Source: Ditylenchus dipsaci (lineage: Eukaryota > Nematoda > Chromadorea > Rhabditida > Anguinidae). Taken from it: 64,000 nucleotides of DNA. The position numbers were made by a program, and so were the translations under genes. Below the pieces are notes generated by a model that ran no database searches, was not told where the DNA came from, and was given only the letters and a program-made list of their open reading frames with translations. This document shows, one piece after another, positions 1 through 26,238 of this stretch. Location: assembly GCA_004194705.1 (NCBI GenBank), contig SADC01000011.1, forward strand, positions 124,001 through 188,000, in the 5' to 3' direction. How positions within the stretch are numbered: position 1 is the stretch's first letter; each line of letters opens with the position of its first letter.

Positions 1-735
1 AAAAGTAGAACCGTAGAGACAGCCCCATCAGATCTCGCATAATCAAAGACAACATAAACAAACGGTAGCTCAGGATTTCAGGACAGGCGAAAGACGCTAA
101 AGAGGATTTCCTTGATAGAACAAGATACTGAGTGATGCATGATACCTGAGTGATGAATGATACCTGAAATTAGAAATATGAACTCCAGCAGATCATTGTG
201 GTAAATAATGTGTGACTTATAATTACTTTCGCTAGGCAGCCTCTTACAAGAAGTTGACGTGCCCCGACAGTTATGTTACAACGGCCTAGCCATACTGTCT
301 TGGGATGGAGCACGAAGGCACATAGAAAGTTAGGCTATGCAGGTATGCGCACGGGCTGTATTCTTACAGGTTTTTATCGTAACCCGTGATGGATTATGCA
401 AGTTACGGCCCGGAAAGGGCCGACCCGTGCACATGCCTAACACTACGACCACATATAACCGCCCAAATTCTGTAGCTTCCACGTAGACAAAAAAGTCCTA
501 TGTGGTTTGTTTATGGATTTGAGGCTGCATTCACTGATGAATTTGTCAGGCCGTGTGTAGTCGCAGTGAGATTTAAAAAAGGTTACTTGACTAGAGAACT
601 TCCCTGGTAAACCAGCGTAAAAATTATCAAAAAAATAAATGGAAACTAACCACATTTTTACCGAAAAAACTTGATCCCGTAAACGACCAGAAAAGTAGAA
701 CCGTAGAGACAGCCCCATCAGATCTCGCATAATCA
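1..735. repeat. Direct repeat pair, 45 bp, 690 bp apart
   Basis: Bases 1-45 and 691-735 are the same 45-base sequence (starts AAAAGTAGAACCGTAG, ends CGCATAATCA). The left copy is cut by the window edge, so the unit may be longer. I see no gene between the copies that I can support. This could be a tandem duplication or the ends of an element that begins outside the window. Confidence 0.8.
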
Positions 736-1198
736 GCATGAGCGCCCTTGCCGACAACCTAAACAGGAGAAACAAAAAAAAAGACGGCAAAGCGGCTAAA
801 AAACTTACATTATGAGTATCCAGGCAACAATTTGGATTCTTCTTTTGATAATCTGAAACAAAAAGACATAAATAAAGTTATAGCAACTATAATTCGCCTA
901 GATTCACACAAAAACCAAATGGGCGACCACAAAGTAACAGCAGATCGGCGCACCCGACCGAAAATTCAATTGAGAAGTCAAAAATGACAACCGAAAATAA
1001 TTGTTTGCGTTTGAAAAAGATTTTGCGCAAATTATTCGATAATTTTTTTTATTTTTTTTTTATGTCCCCGGGAATTCAAAAATCAACAATTGCCGTTGCA
1101 CTAGGAAAGCATGCTCCTTTAAAGATCACGAACAACTAAAGAAAATGTATTGGGTTGTTCGATAAGTCATGGCTTTTGTCTCGCGCTGAGATTGCGCC

Positions 1199-1300
1199 TT
1201 AAAGGGCCATGGTTTTTGCGCGCAGCGGCATGTGCAAAATTTAAATTGGCGGGGGACACTTCTCTTTCGTCTTAAGCTCTACTCTTTGGAGTCATTTCAA
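1199..1300. repeat. Half-copy of GGACCATGG fold-back family
   Basis: Starts AAAGGGCCATGGTTTTTG, runs through GCGCGCAGCGGCATGTGC and GGCGGGGGACACTTCTC. The same arm occurs as both halves of the palindrome at 4685-4933 and in 22866-23058. Only one arm is present here. Confidence 0.7.
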
Positions 1301-1557
1301 ACGACTGCAGGACGGCGATTGCGATTGGCTGTCCATTACATTCAATTCTTATTCCTTATAAACTTTGAAAGGTCTGTTTGATACAATCTTCGGCGCCTGA
1401 ACAAACAAATATCTAAAACCATCACAATATTCAACCTGAATATCAACCAGCATCCGAAAGATTTACAAAATTAGTTCTTACATTCTGGCTAAAAGAAAAG
1501 AGTATCGATTTCTACAGTTCTATAGGAACAATCTAAGACAAAAACAACGGGAGCTCA

Positions 1558-16209
<14,652 letters not shown>

Positions 16210-17020
16210 CTTTTTTCCACTTTCACACTTCCAAAATGTTAAAAAAGCATCAATAGAATGGTTTGGTAGCAAAATTATGCTAACTAATCACCTCTCTCTG
16301 CGGTCAAATTTTCGGCTTTTTATTGTGAGTCATTCAAAAGGCGCTGATTCAAAATTATTTTTTCCATTTAGACCAATAGCTAGCAACTGTGTATGTTGTA
16401 GCTAAAGGAAAGAAGAAAAGGCTGAAAAGTTTGTGCAAAAACTGTCAAAAAGTCGCTTCAGTGTAGGTAAGGTTGTCACATATATCAGATTTGTGACACT
16501 ATTTTTTCGTCATTGGCGACCGTCTAGTGGTGGAGCGAACTCGTAACATATTAATTGCACGAGTAAGTCACTTACCCACTAGACTATGGAGCATCGGTTA
16601 GAATGGCAGTAAAAATAAGCAATGTTCTGTAGTTTATCTGATGCGAAACTGTGTGATGACAATTTTGTTTTTTCTTTAGCGCAATGCTTTTTTGTACCAA
16701 ATTTTTCTTTTGTCCTGTTATCTTTAATTTTCTGATCTTTTAACAAAGTAATAACACATTCTCGAAAATGCTGTAGTTTTTATTGGACACCATGTAAAGA
16801 CCTTGTCCTTGGGTTCAAATTAAGTTGTGTCAGAAGCATGGTTCCATCATTCTCGATGATTTTTTTTTATCAAAATTAGGTAATTTTAAATGAAAGCACA
16901 AAACTTATAATTCTGGAAACCACATTGAACTATCTTTTTCCTACAAATAAAATGTTACGGACATTGGAGTCCAACTCCCAACATGAGGATACATGAATTG
17001 CGCTCATAATACAGGGAGCA
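16210..17020. other. CYFIP upstream region
   Basis: Sequence 5' of the CYFIP start codon up to the MULE. The start has an AAAAGATGG-type context. I see no convincing TATA box or further coding exon. A short inverted pair, CGACCGTCTAGTGG...CCACTAGACTATGG (16518-16590), is the only structure noted. The promoter is presumably here, but I cannot point to it. Confidence 0.4.
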
Positions 17021-17582
17021 CGACATTTTTCTACCGCGACATTTTCTACCTACGACATTTTTCTACCGCGACATTTTTCTACCGGACATTTTTCTACCGC
17101 GACATTTTTCTACCGGACATTTTTCTACCGGACACTTTTCTACCGCGACATTTTTCTATCGAACACTTTTCTACTTAACACTTCTCTACCAAAAAAATTT
17201 CTACCTCTACATTTTCTACCGTAAAATGATATCCACATCACATAAGGCCTTTATACCTATTTACAAATAAATCATTCATCTCTTTGATAAATTATCTCTT
17301 TGGTTCTCGTTTGCGTCCAATTATTTTTGGGACAACATAGATGAAACAAGGCAAACAAAGGGTGAACGCATGCTACACAAGACACTAAGGTTGAGGTCCA
17401 ATAGTCTCTACTATTTAGACCATGCTGATGGAAACCGAGTAATTCGTCGTACCGTCAAATTCAGTAAAGTTCGTCACGACTTTGACAAAAAAATAAACAT
17501 TATACCCTAGTATATCTAAGCCTCTTTTTTATTCAGAAATCAACATAACAGTATAACAGTAAATTACAGCAGGAAAAACTGA

Positions 17583-18465
17583 ATGGCCTATCCTACAATA
17601 GATTCATCAATTTTCTTTGGTTCAGACAGGACTCCATCAAGGATTTCTTTTGAGATTCTTCTGCGAATTTCTTTCACTTGCTGTTGCTTGAAGTCAGGGC
17701 GAGCGTCACGTGATACGGATTCCGCAAATAGACAAACGAAAAATTCCACAATCATAGCAATTGCTTTGCTGAGGGATCGTCTAAAAATTGAATAGGTCAG
17801 AAAATTTCGAAAAGCATTTAAGTACCTTGTCGTTAAAACCTAGCCAATTAACTGGATCCTTTTCATGGTGTCCCTTCTGCATCGATTCCTGCTCCAAGTA
17901 TTTCCTACAAAATTCTATGATGAACAGACAAGTAAAAAAGATCTTACTTGATTAAGGACAGACATATGTGACCATCACCGAGGAGAGAGTCGTAGTAAAT
18001 CAGTCTGTGTTTCTTGATTTTGACCGCCTGAAAAAATTTGTTCATAAGTTATTTTCGACAAAAAAAACCCGATATACCACGAGAGCCCAATGTCCAGGCA
18101 GATGAATTGGAATTAGTAGATATCCTGTTCAAAAATATCTTCGCGTCGTGTCCATCCGAGAACTGCTCTTACACCGCTCAGAGAAAGTTTGAGATAAAAC
18201 TTTGTATCGAAAACGACGACCTTTGCAATATTAGAGTCTATTTAACCAAATTAAAGAGAAAATAATACCTTCGGTAGGGAAAGATTCTGTTTTGATCTAT
18301 AAGACACAAGCTGTAGGTAGTAGTCGATGATGTTGTCATTGATAAGCTTTCCTGGCTCTAACCGGCACATGTCATCGTTTGTCAATTCGATAGAGAACCT
18401 ACTGACTACCACTTTGGCCCTATCGCCCTTTTCGATTTCATGCAGATGAGCTAAAAAGTAAACTT
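17583..18465 (-). CDS. Ulp1/SENP-like C48 cysteine protease of the MULE
   Basis: Read 5' to 3' on the minus strand: RFSIELTNDDMCRLEPGK, LINDNIIDYYLQLV, VLGWTRREDIFEQDI, IPIHLPGHWALVVY (catalytic His in GHW), HRLIYYDSLLGDGH (catalytic Asp), KYLEQES, PVNWLGF, then PQQSNCYDCGIF (catalytic Cys) and VCLFAESVSRD, ending KEILDGVL. This is the full order of a Ulp1/SENP peptidase domain, with all three catalytic residues. The exons are split by short introns. Two frame breaks are visible: one before IPIHLPGHW, and one extra T in the run inside CGIF|VC (about 17740). C48 proteases travel with MULEs in plants and animals; their role in transposition is unknown, with desumoylation as the assumed activity. 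Confidence 0.7.
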
Positions 18466-18749
18466 TATCGAGTCAACAGCAGCAAACAATTCACCGCTGC
18501 CTCATTGTCTTCTATTTCTTCTGATCTTCGCCAACAGTTTCTTTTCCCGGAATGATGTAAGGACCTTGTGCCATGCGGAAATTAGACGCGATCCCGGATA
18601 GGTAGTCCATCGCACGATTTCTTGCCACTCTTCAACTGCTTTCTGACTAGTGCTTTCATTCTTGTGTCTGCCATCTGTTACTTTCGACGCTTTATTGGTG
18701 GAGCGTGCCCGATCACCATTTCGTAATACACTTCATCAATGCCTCTCTT

Positions 18750-20455
18750 GTACTTTCTAAAAAAATTTATGTAAATCGTTTAGTTATTAAGCTCAAAGAT
18801 GCCTTCATTGAATCGATAATTTGTAGAAATTTTGGATGTGATACACCAAGCTCGCAAGCAACTTTTCGATGATGCGCCTCTAAAATATCCTGAATGAAAC
18901 AAACTCTAGATTCTTGAAAAACAACCAGCATAATTGTCCGTCCTGTCATCATCATTCTGAATGCGTTTGACGAGATTCCATGAGTTGATCGGAAATCGCG
19001 CTGTCTTCCTTTCACCAACTGCTTGCTTAGGTCCTACAAAAGATAGTACAAAAAACATATAAAATTAAAAATACAATAAAACTGCTCAAACCAGTCAAGA
19101 ACGGGATCAAAGAACATCCGGCAGATATATCTTTAGGCTTCGAAAGATTCATTCCTCATTTTCGGAACACAAGAGTAGTTAACCCCAATTTCACCAAAAA
19201 CGACCCTCTGACAATCCAAATTTTGCGGCTGAATCACTATGCCACAATTTGCGGCACTTAAAGCAATTTTATTCAGAATAAATATCTAATGAATTCAAAA
19301 CTCATGAGCAAATTGGGCGTCACTATCATACCGCGAAGAGAGTCCTTCCTGCTGGAGATGCTTGTACAGGTTTGAACAAAGGTGCCAATAACAGCCATCA
19401 ATATTGATATCTTCCCATTCAGATCGAGCTGCCGTTTGGATTGCAAGTTCAAAATCGCACGAGATAGAATCTGGACGGAGAGTTGGGAAAACAGAGTGCA
19501 GCAATTCAAAGAAGCGACGATAGGACACAGCAAGCTTATTAGGCAAAAGACCTGTAGCAATTGGGAAAACAAAGCCACTTCTTTTAGCTAGTACAACGAA
19601 ACCTAAATTAAATAAATTTTATAAATATAAAAGGGATTTAGTGAAACTCTAACTTGTTCAAACAATGGCGGAGATATCTTGAATGTCCCGTCAGCATAAA
19701 TCTTCTTGACCATTCCCATCCATTGCTCATAGCTCTTCCGGCCAAATATAAAGATTCGGCCTTTGATTGTTTGATCATAACCTGAGTCTGCTAAAAGCCA
19801 TCCATCTGGTTACGTCCGGTCACTGCTTCGTAGATAGAGTATGAGTGTGTAATCACAATGCTATAAGCCAAATTTATTTTTTGGAAAATACTTGAATATC
19901 CAACCTGGACATTCGTCGGATTTTCTGGCGGTTTGCAATCATCAGAATCAGTACGGGCTCTTTGAATTCCTCGTTTTCTTGCTGCCACTTTCGGAAGATT
20001 GTCCTGGATACCAGATGTGCGAGACTGATTTCGGACTTGCCCGACTATTTCACCGGTGCGCTTAATGAATTTCGCTACAATTTCCCAAGAAATGTTTAGA
20101 TTTAAGAATCTACCATAGTTGTAGAAGTTGCTAACTGCTTTTCTTCGTTTCTGATAGCTGTGGCTGCGATATGGATGGATCTGGATCACAACCATGTCCT
20201 GTAACCATCCTGAAAGACGTGTTCCAAACTACAGAATAATATCTAGTAAAAAAATTTACTTGCAGAAACGCCCATCCACAAAGAACCAAGCTCTGCCCTT
20301 GCATCCCTTGGTTTTTGATCACAGTCTGTTGAAACCTTTCCATGATTGATTCCTCTTAGCAGCCGCTGCTTATAATACAACCTTCCATCGTGAAAGAATT
20401 TTTTGTTGCCACAATTTGAATTTAAAGAATGAGGCTTAGCAAGGAGAGCGTCCAT
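18750..20455 (-). CDS. MULE transposase with FLYWCH-like N-terminus
   Basis: In order: a FLYWCH-like region (GNKKFFHDGRLYYKQRLL, ending RDARAELG); KIYADGTFKISPPLFEQ, the first catalytic Asp of MULE transposases; FELLHSVFPTLRPDSISCDF, with the second Asp; then GCYWHLCSNLYKHLQ, the conserved C/H segment; and a C-terminal stretch AFRMMMTGRTIMLVVFQES. The enzyme would cut and paste the 17021-20704 element using the DDE mechanism. The gene has several short introns, and frames change in places I could not fully resolve (around 20130-20180), so it may be decayed or contain sequencing errors. The third catalytic acidic residue was not pinned down. Confidence 0.75.
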
Positions 20456-20746
20456 CTGAAAGGCCAGAACGTGATAAAATAATCATAAACAGGGCTTATC
20501 AACCAATAGTAGCAGTTGCCCTACAAAAGTGATAAACAAATTTCTTGCAGTAGAAAAATGTCGCGGTAGAAAAGTGTCCGGTAGAAAAATGTCGAGGTAG
20601 AAAAATGTCGCGGTAGAAAAGTGTCCGGTAGAAAAATGTCCGGTAGAAAAATGTCGCGGTAGAAAAATGTCGTAGGTAGAAAAAGTCGCGGTAGAAAAAT
20701 GTCGTGTACCCATAATAGGGAGCATAATACACTCACCGCACGGGCA

Positions 20747-21068
20747 GCGAGCGATAGCGCCATTTTGGATTGCGCCACATTTAAATTAAATTGAGCCAAT
20801 GCAGATCGCGCCACTGCAAATTGCGCCAAAACTAAATTGCGCCATTGCGAGCTAGAAAATGCGATTTTCCAAATAGTAATCAAATGCGTTTAATGCAATT
20901 ATTTCGTCATCCTCGTCATTTTAACATGTTTTCATGTCTCTCAATGATCAATTTCAGCAAGATGGACGAAAAAGTAGGCAATATTATAATGGCGCAATTT
21001 ACATTGGCGTAATTCCATTTCGACGCAATTAGAATGTGGCGTAATCCGAAATGGCGCTATCGCTCGCG
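20747..21068. mobile_element. 320-bp MITE, TIRs of TGGCGCAATTTA words
   Basis: GCGAGCGATAGCGCCATTT and several ATTGCGCCA variants at the left are inverted at 20980-21068, ending AAATGGCGCTATCGCTCGC. Directly abuts the MULE's right flank. Confidence 0.8.
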
Positions 21069-21479
21069 GCCTCATCGCACTCAGTCTTTTGTAAGTTTAA
21101 ATCTGTAAAAACAAAGTTTCATTAATAATATTCCCTAGCTGAGGCATACATTGAGCGATAAGCAGGTTGAGATTAAAATTAACAAAATTTGTTCTCATTT
21201 AGAGCCTCGGGTTAAACTAATTTTTTACTAGATTCAAAATTTTCGTATTTCGGTGTGTATGTTCTTTTAGGGTGGGTACAAGGTGCTTTTCCTTCCCATC
21301 TGGAGTCGCACGAACGCTTTTAATGTCTACTTTTACAGCAACAAAGAATATTTGTAACCACCAAGATTGGAACCTGTAACCCGCAAAAACTTGTCTTGCT
21401 CCTCCACGGCAACTCCAAACTCACCCTAAGCAAATGTTTGTTGGTTTTTTAATGAACCGTGTGCAAAGCAGGATTGTTT

Positions 21480-21600
21480 AAGCGCGGCCCACACGGGGGC
21501 GCCGGCGCTTAAAATTTTGCCCGCAGGGTGCTGACAAACGCCGGCGCTTATCTTCAAGCCGGCGGAGCACCGATCGAAGCGCCGGCGCTAAAGCGTAAGT
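21480..21600. repeat. GC-rich block of GCGCCGGCGCT words
   Basis: An island of strongly GC-rich sequence in an AT-rich region. GCGCCGGCGCTTA occurs three times in mixed orientation (about 21498, 21540, 21580). May be one end of another word-TIR element; no partner end found. Confidence 0.5.
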
Positions 21601-21909
21601 CAGTATAAGCTGGCACTATATTTCTGAAACAATCCTGGTGCGAAGTTTGCGCGATAGCGCAAACTATGCGTATTGCAAATCTTTTTCGAAACATCATGTA
21701 CATGGTGCGGCAATTTTCGCTCATAACTTTTTGTTATTATATACTACTACTTTCTTTTTGTGAGTTACGTTGTTACTACTTTTTTGTGAAATAGCTCGTC
21801 CAATTGAATTTCGTATGCGCGTTTGATGGGTCTGTTCTGCTGAAATTTTTTTTATTAATTACTTGAAAGAAATCGCTTCTTTTCTAAAAAAATGAAAATT
21901 ATGAATAAT

Positions 21910-22030
21910 TTTTTATGGGCAAATATTTTTCTTGCCGTAAAAATACTTTTTTGCCGTAGAAATACTTTTTTGACAGTAATAAACTTTTTTGCCGCAAATT
22001 TTTTCTTGCTGTAAAACGGACTGGCTATCT
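21910..22030. repeat. Array of TTTTTTGCCGTAAAAATA words (single end)
   Basis: Five degenerate copies of CTTTTTTGCCGTARAAATA in tandem. No inverted partner was found in the window, so this is probably a solo or truncated element end. Confidence 0.5.
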
Positions 22031-22230
22031 AACACAAAAAAGATGAGCACTTTATCTTCGCTCAATAAAAAGTTATTAGCGAACCAAAAAACGGAAAAAA
22101 ATTGACGCACCCTGTACTTAAGAGGGGGTGCGGGGTTTAAAAATGTTAAAAAAAACGCGACTAAAAGCGTCACTGAGCTTTAACTGCATAATACTACAGG
22201 GTGTCGGGGAATTACGCGCACATTGTTGTA

Positions 22231-22488
22231 TACCGTATTTCCTCTATTAATTTCCGTATTTCTTCCCGATGCTCTAACAACTCTCCACCCTGCGGACCTT
22301 ACATCTCTCAGTCTAGAGCATACATTTCCCAAATCTGTTTTTGCGTTTTCGTAGTTACTAGGAACTTAGCTGATTACTTTTCAGATTTTCGTTGCGCACC
22401 CGAAAATCTCAAAATCGACCTCAATTTTTCCGATTTTTAGGGGTTGAAAAATAAATTCCCCATGGGAATTTATAGAGGAAATACGGTA
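22231..22488. mobile_element. 258-bp MITE, TACCGTATTTCCTCT ends
   Basis: TACCGTATTTCCTCTATTAA at the left and TATAGAGGAAATACGGTA at the right. A second member is at 54433-54685 and a single similar end lies near 42707. The internal sequence shares CCGAAAATCTC with the second member. Confidence 0.85.
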
Positions 22489-22865
22489 TGTATATGTAGA
22501 TTTGCATTTCCGATTATTGATTTACTAGTAAGATTTTTATTAAAATAGACAGGCATCAAGTAATAATAACACTTGCACTGAAAGCATCTTTTTATACCTT
22601 ATTTAGTGGATTCATTGCATATAAGCGTTGCGAATAAAACTGAAATCCTGGCACTCGTTCAGTTCATCCTTTCATATCAAAAAGCTGCAAAAGAAAATGT
22701 TTTTTTTTTTATGCTACATAGAAAAAATCCCGTCTGAGCTTATGCTAATAGTTTCTGGATTGCCTTGTGCTTACTGATTTTTACAAATTCGAAAAATCTG
22801 GTTGCCAAAGTCAAGACCAATGCATTCTCTGTTCCTAAAAGCCTTAGTTCGCTGATGGTTTTTTT

Positions 22866-23058
22866 AACGGAACAAGGTTTTGCGCAGCGATATGTGCAAA
22901 ATTTAAATTGGCGGGGGACACTTCTCTTTCGTCTCTCCTGTACTCTTTGGAGTCGTCCGACATTACTCCAAAGAGTACAATGCGAGACAAAAGAGAAGTG
23001 TCCCCCGCCAATTCAAAATTTGCACATGCCGCTGCGCGCAAAAACCATGGTCCTTTAA
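22866..23058. mobile_element. ~190-bp palindromic MITE, GGACCATGG family
   Basis: Same arms as 4685-4933 (GGCGGGGGACACTTCTCTTT and its inverse). The left tip has diverged (GGAACAAGGTTTTGCGCAGC), while the right tip is canonical (AAAACCATGGTCCTTTAA). Lies downstream of the MIF4G gene. Confidence 0.8.
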
Positions 23059-23206
23059 ACTTTTTTTCAGATTTTTAAACTAAGGCGTAGCATTAGGTCT
23101 CCAAATGGTAAGCTTTTTCAAAATATGGAAATGATATTTTCTTTTATCCCTTTTCGATAGTGAATAATCCAGCCAAACAAATACAGTCTTGCTTTTCATT
23201 TTAGTT

Positions 23207-24942
23207 CTAGTATGTATGAATTTGTCTGGCTTGAAGATGCTCTTCCAAGTTCATGATCATAAAGCGAATCCTCTTGCTATGATTGTGTTTCACTTTTGTC
23301 AGATACAAACATATTGCTTTGAAAGTTCTGTTTGGGACCGCTCTTTGTGGCTCCTTTTCTGAGACTTTGCTCTGCTGTACTCCAGAATATGCCAAATCAA
23401 CATTTTGGACCATTTGTACAATGTACTCAAGGTAGACTTCGTTGCTGGTGTTCTAAAAAAATATTTTTTTAGAAAAGTGAGAAACTGCCGTTAAAATTCA
23501 CACAACATTAGATTTTGATAGATTAAAAAAATCCTAAACAAAAAGTTTAATTTTTTCAACCCGATAACGCAAAATACAAAAGTTGCTCACGTCAAAGCCC
23601 AAGCGCACCCCCTGCCTCACCCCTGACAATTTTTAAGAGTTTCGAAAATCCGCAAAATGAACTTTTATTAGCTTAGGCTAAGTCTTAGGCGCCGGATAGG
23701 CCACCGCCTGTCAGAAAAACTCAAATATCCGTCTCTTCAAAGAAGCGCGGTCACCTGTCTTTAATTTGTCCCATGCCGAGCACGGGCGTGTCCCTTAAAA
23801 ACTTACTCTGTATCGTGACAACAGCTCTACCAAGCACCAGTCAATGATTTTCATGCCAATAATGCCATGGCAAAAAAGTTGAGAAATTAGTCTGAAAATT
23901 ACTTGGCGGGATGATGATTCGGCGGCGGAAAGAATAGTGGCGGAAAAAACAACGGAATTTTAAAAGCCATTTAATGCATGTTGGCCGTGCAAATCCGAAC
24001 TTCTGACACCAGATTCGTGCCCAGTATGATCGTTTTGCTCATAATAATGCTATTTAGAACTATTAAACTATTAGAACTCACTCATATTTCGGATTCCACT
24101 TGAGACAACAAACATTTAAAGTAAAAAATTCGAAATTTTTTTCAAAAATTGAATTTGAATTTTTTGTGTATCGAGTGGAATTCGAAATATGAGTGAGCTT
24201 TTAACCTGAAGAGCATTCTTATAAGCAAAGCGACCATGCTGGACACGAAACTGGTGTCAAAAATTCGGATTTGCACGGCCAGCATACATTAGAAGGCTAT
24301 TAGAATTCCGCCGTTTTTTCGCCGCTTTTTTTTCCGCCGCCGAATCATCACCCCACCCATTACTTTCAAGAACAACTACACAAATCTCTCTCACCCACCT
24401 AACAATTCCAAGAAATCGTTTCTTGTCTTTCCTTGTAAGCACATACACAGTGCTTACATTCCACAATTCTTTTTCTTCTTCAACCTCCTCAATAACCTTA
24501 ACATCATTTCCATAGTCTTGTTCAATGATGTTTTCAGTGTCAAACATAAATTGACACTTGCGAATAACCAATCTCCTCAACGTTTTTTGCGAACAAATTA
24601 AGAATTCCTTTTCAATTTCTAGCTGTTTATGAAGTAGGTGACAGTAGATAGGACAAAAGTGTGGTTCCATAACACATTTTTCTATTAACAGATCAGCAAT
24701 TGTGGGCAGTATCCAGGGATAATTGTGCAACTCTAGATTTTTCAGCTCCTGTTCCATCTCCTCAAAATTAGGCAGTGAGATGCGGTTGAGCAAAAAGCGC
24801 ATTTTCTTTGGTGTTTCCTGCAGTTTTTTACATTTTTTTTAATATTTTGGGCATGTAAGCTTACGATCAACACTTTTGCCGCAGAACACGGTCTATCAAA
24901 AAGCAGGAAAATTGACGATTTACGCATACTAATGCTAGGCAT
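23207..24942 (-). CDS. MIF4G-domain protein, eIF4G-like, four exons
   Basis: Exons 24865-24942, 24399-24817, 23807-23891, 23207-23452. All phases agree, for a 275-residue protein. It aligns with the middle domain of eIF4G, the HEAT-repeat platform that binds eIF4A/eIF3: FLLNRISLPNFEEM; PTIADLLIEKCVMEPHFCPI (like LIFEKAV.EP.FC..Y); LRRLVIRKCQFMF (like LLLNRCQ.EFE); FLGIVRLISQLFCHGIIGM; DWCLVELLSRY; SKRIRFMIMNLEEH. The usual N-terminal 4E-binding part and the C-terminal MA3/W2 domains are absent; the protein stops soon after the domain. That resembles stand-alone MIF4G proteins such as the p97/PAIP1/CBP80-related group, or a cut-down eIF4G paralogue. Start MPSISMRKSS; an alternative is the next Met, five codons on. 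Intron 2 is occupied by a fold-back MITE (23905-24358). The gene looks intact, the cleanest in the window. Confidence 0.8.
23905..24358. mobile_element. 454-bp fold-back MITE inside MIF4G intron 2
   Basis: Ends GGCGGGATGATGATTCGGCG and its near-inverse (CCGAATCATCACCCCACCC), flanked by ATTACTT on both sides (23898-23904, 24359-24365). The arms include GGCCGTGCAAATCC and TGACACCAGATTCGTG/CACGAAACTGGTGTCA. It sits between a good donor and acceptor, and splices out with the intron. Confidence 0.85.
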
Positions 24943-25444
24943 TCCTTGAGCTCAACGAATTTAAATACTTCTGAGAAGAGTTCACTAGGAATAAACATCC
25001 ATAAAATATTTCAACGTAACAAGGAAATCATAAAAATGTATTAGGAAATAATAGACACAAGGACAACAAAAATTTACAAAGACAATGTTGCAAAAATTTC
25101 AAAATGTAATATATTTTTCCAGCTAGACCTGGCTCTAGTTGGTATGGCAAGAATACCGCGGAAGAATTGGGGTCCCATAATCTTTTTGTGATGTGTTTGC
25201 TAAGCAGAAAAAAATTTCAACACGGTGATTGTCACGAAATTGCGCACATGCAAAATTTTGAAATGATCAGACACTAAGACAGAAGTAAATTCAATGCTTT
25301 ATTTACTAAACAGCAGCACAAATTCGACAACACTCAACAACAAATTACTTCAATATGTTCGATTCTATGACTCTCAATTCATCGAAACACCCAAAAATTT
25401 CTGAAATAGTAATTGAATCAAGTAGGTATGGTCCAACACTCAAA

Positions 25445-25990
25445 ATCTTACGGCTTGTTTGACGATCCTCCAAATAAAATGCGTTCCCCGATTTTGTTTG
25501 ATGGGATCTGCTCCTCAGCCGCGTAAAGTTTGGCCCATGGATGCTGCGGAAGATTCCCCCTTCTATACTTGCCTAGTTTAATGTGCAGAATACGCTCATC
25601 ATTGACAGTTGCTGGTGGTTGTTCTCCTTCGTGAATTTTATCAATGGTAGCCAACAACTGATGCACGCCAGTCTCTTGTTGATCTTCTAATTCTATTCTT
25701 ATTCTACCACATGAAATTGCCGTGAGTCTCTGAAATAAAAAGACAGATGTAATGCCTAGTTTCTTGTACAAAAATAGACCTTGCATTGGACGAGTGCTCG
25801 ACATATTCGTTCCGTTGACAGTACTTCATTAGTACGGAAATACTAAAAAATACTGAATAATGTTCGGCGGGGACTTCATATTCGTATCGTCTAGCTAAGA
25901 TGTCTGAGAACACTTGGGTACACCTATTTGCTTGGTGTTTTTGGTTACATTTATTGCTGAATTTGGTATTAAGTTTATCATCGATTCTCA
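25445..25990 (-). CDS. Small unrecognised gene, at least two exons
   Basis: The 3' exon encodes RLTAISCGRIRIELEDQQET, then HQLLATIDKIHEGEQPP and LGKYRRGNLPQHPWAKLY, stopping at SSNKP. The preceding exon, read in the compatible phase, gives YFRTNEVLSTERICRALVQC, reminiscent of an F-box tail but not convincing; further upstream VFSDILARRYEYEVPAEHY is open. Splice sites TTTTTAG and AAG|GTCTAT. It lies between the MIF4G and F-box/LRR genes on the same strand, and could be a second F-box-type gene. Function unknown. Confidence 0.4.
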
Positions 25991-26132
25991 ACTTTTGACC
26001 ATCTCATCACACGATCACACAGCTAGTACAGCTGATTTCCCAGCCAACTCAAGCTAAAACCTGCTTTTTATCTAAATATCCAGCATACTACTTTTTTACT
26101 GCTGTGATTGTATATCTTCCACTTTTATTTGG

Positions 26133-26238
26133 GCCCTATCCCTCAATGGGGATTTTTTGTCCTTGGTCCCCCTGTTGTTTTTTAGGCGAAGCCACAACAG
26201 GGGCGAAAAGGTAAACCCCCCCCATTGAGGGATGGGGT
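26133..26238. mobile_element. ~105-bp palindrome carrying the CCTTGGTCCCCCTGTTG motif
   Basis: CCCTATCCCTCAATGGGG at the left and CCCCATTGAGGGATGGGGTC at the right. Between them CCTTGGTCCCCCTGTTGTTT faces CCACAACAGGGGCG. The motif also sits in the TIRs of 4520-7342, 11423-12296 and 31475-33935. Confidence 0.7.

Larger units (their letters stand above)
17021..20704. mobile_element. 3.7-kb MULE-type element, TIRs of CTACCGCGACATTTTT words
   Basis: The left end (17021-17220) and right end (20548-20704) are inverted, each with about ten tandem copies of a 15-17 nt word, CTACCG(CG)ACATTTTT. Between them, on the minus strand, lie a FLYWCH-like zinc-finger region, a MULE transposase and a Ulp1-type protease. 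Flanks share a similar phrase (CATAATACAGGGAGCA at the left, CATAATAGGGAGCA shortly after the right end), but no clean 9-bp duplication is visible. Confidence 0.85.

Noticed and set aside
17021..20704. Possible CRISPR-like arrays (regularly repeated 14-17 nt words at several sites).
   Set aside because: The units are directly abutting or degenerate with no unique spacers, occur as inverted pairs around transposase genes, and the genome is clearly eukaryotic.
21901..22200. A second end for the TTTTTTGCCGTAAAAATA array.
   Set aside because: No inverted partner could be found anywhere in the window, so no element is claimed.
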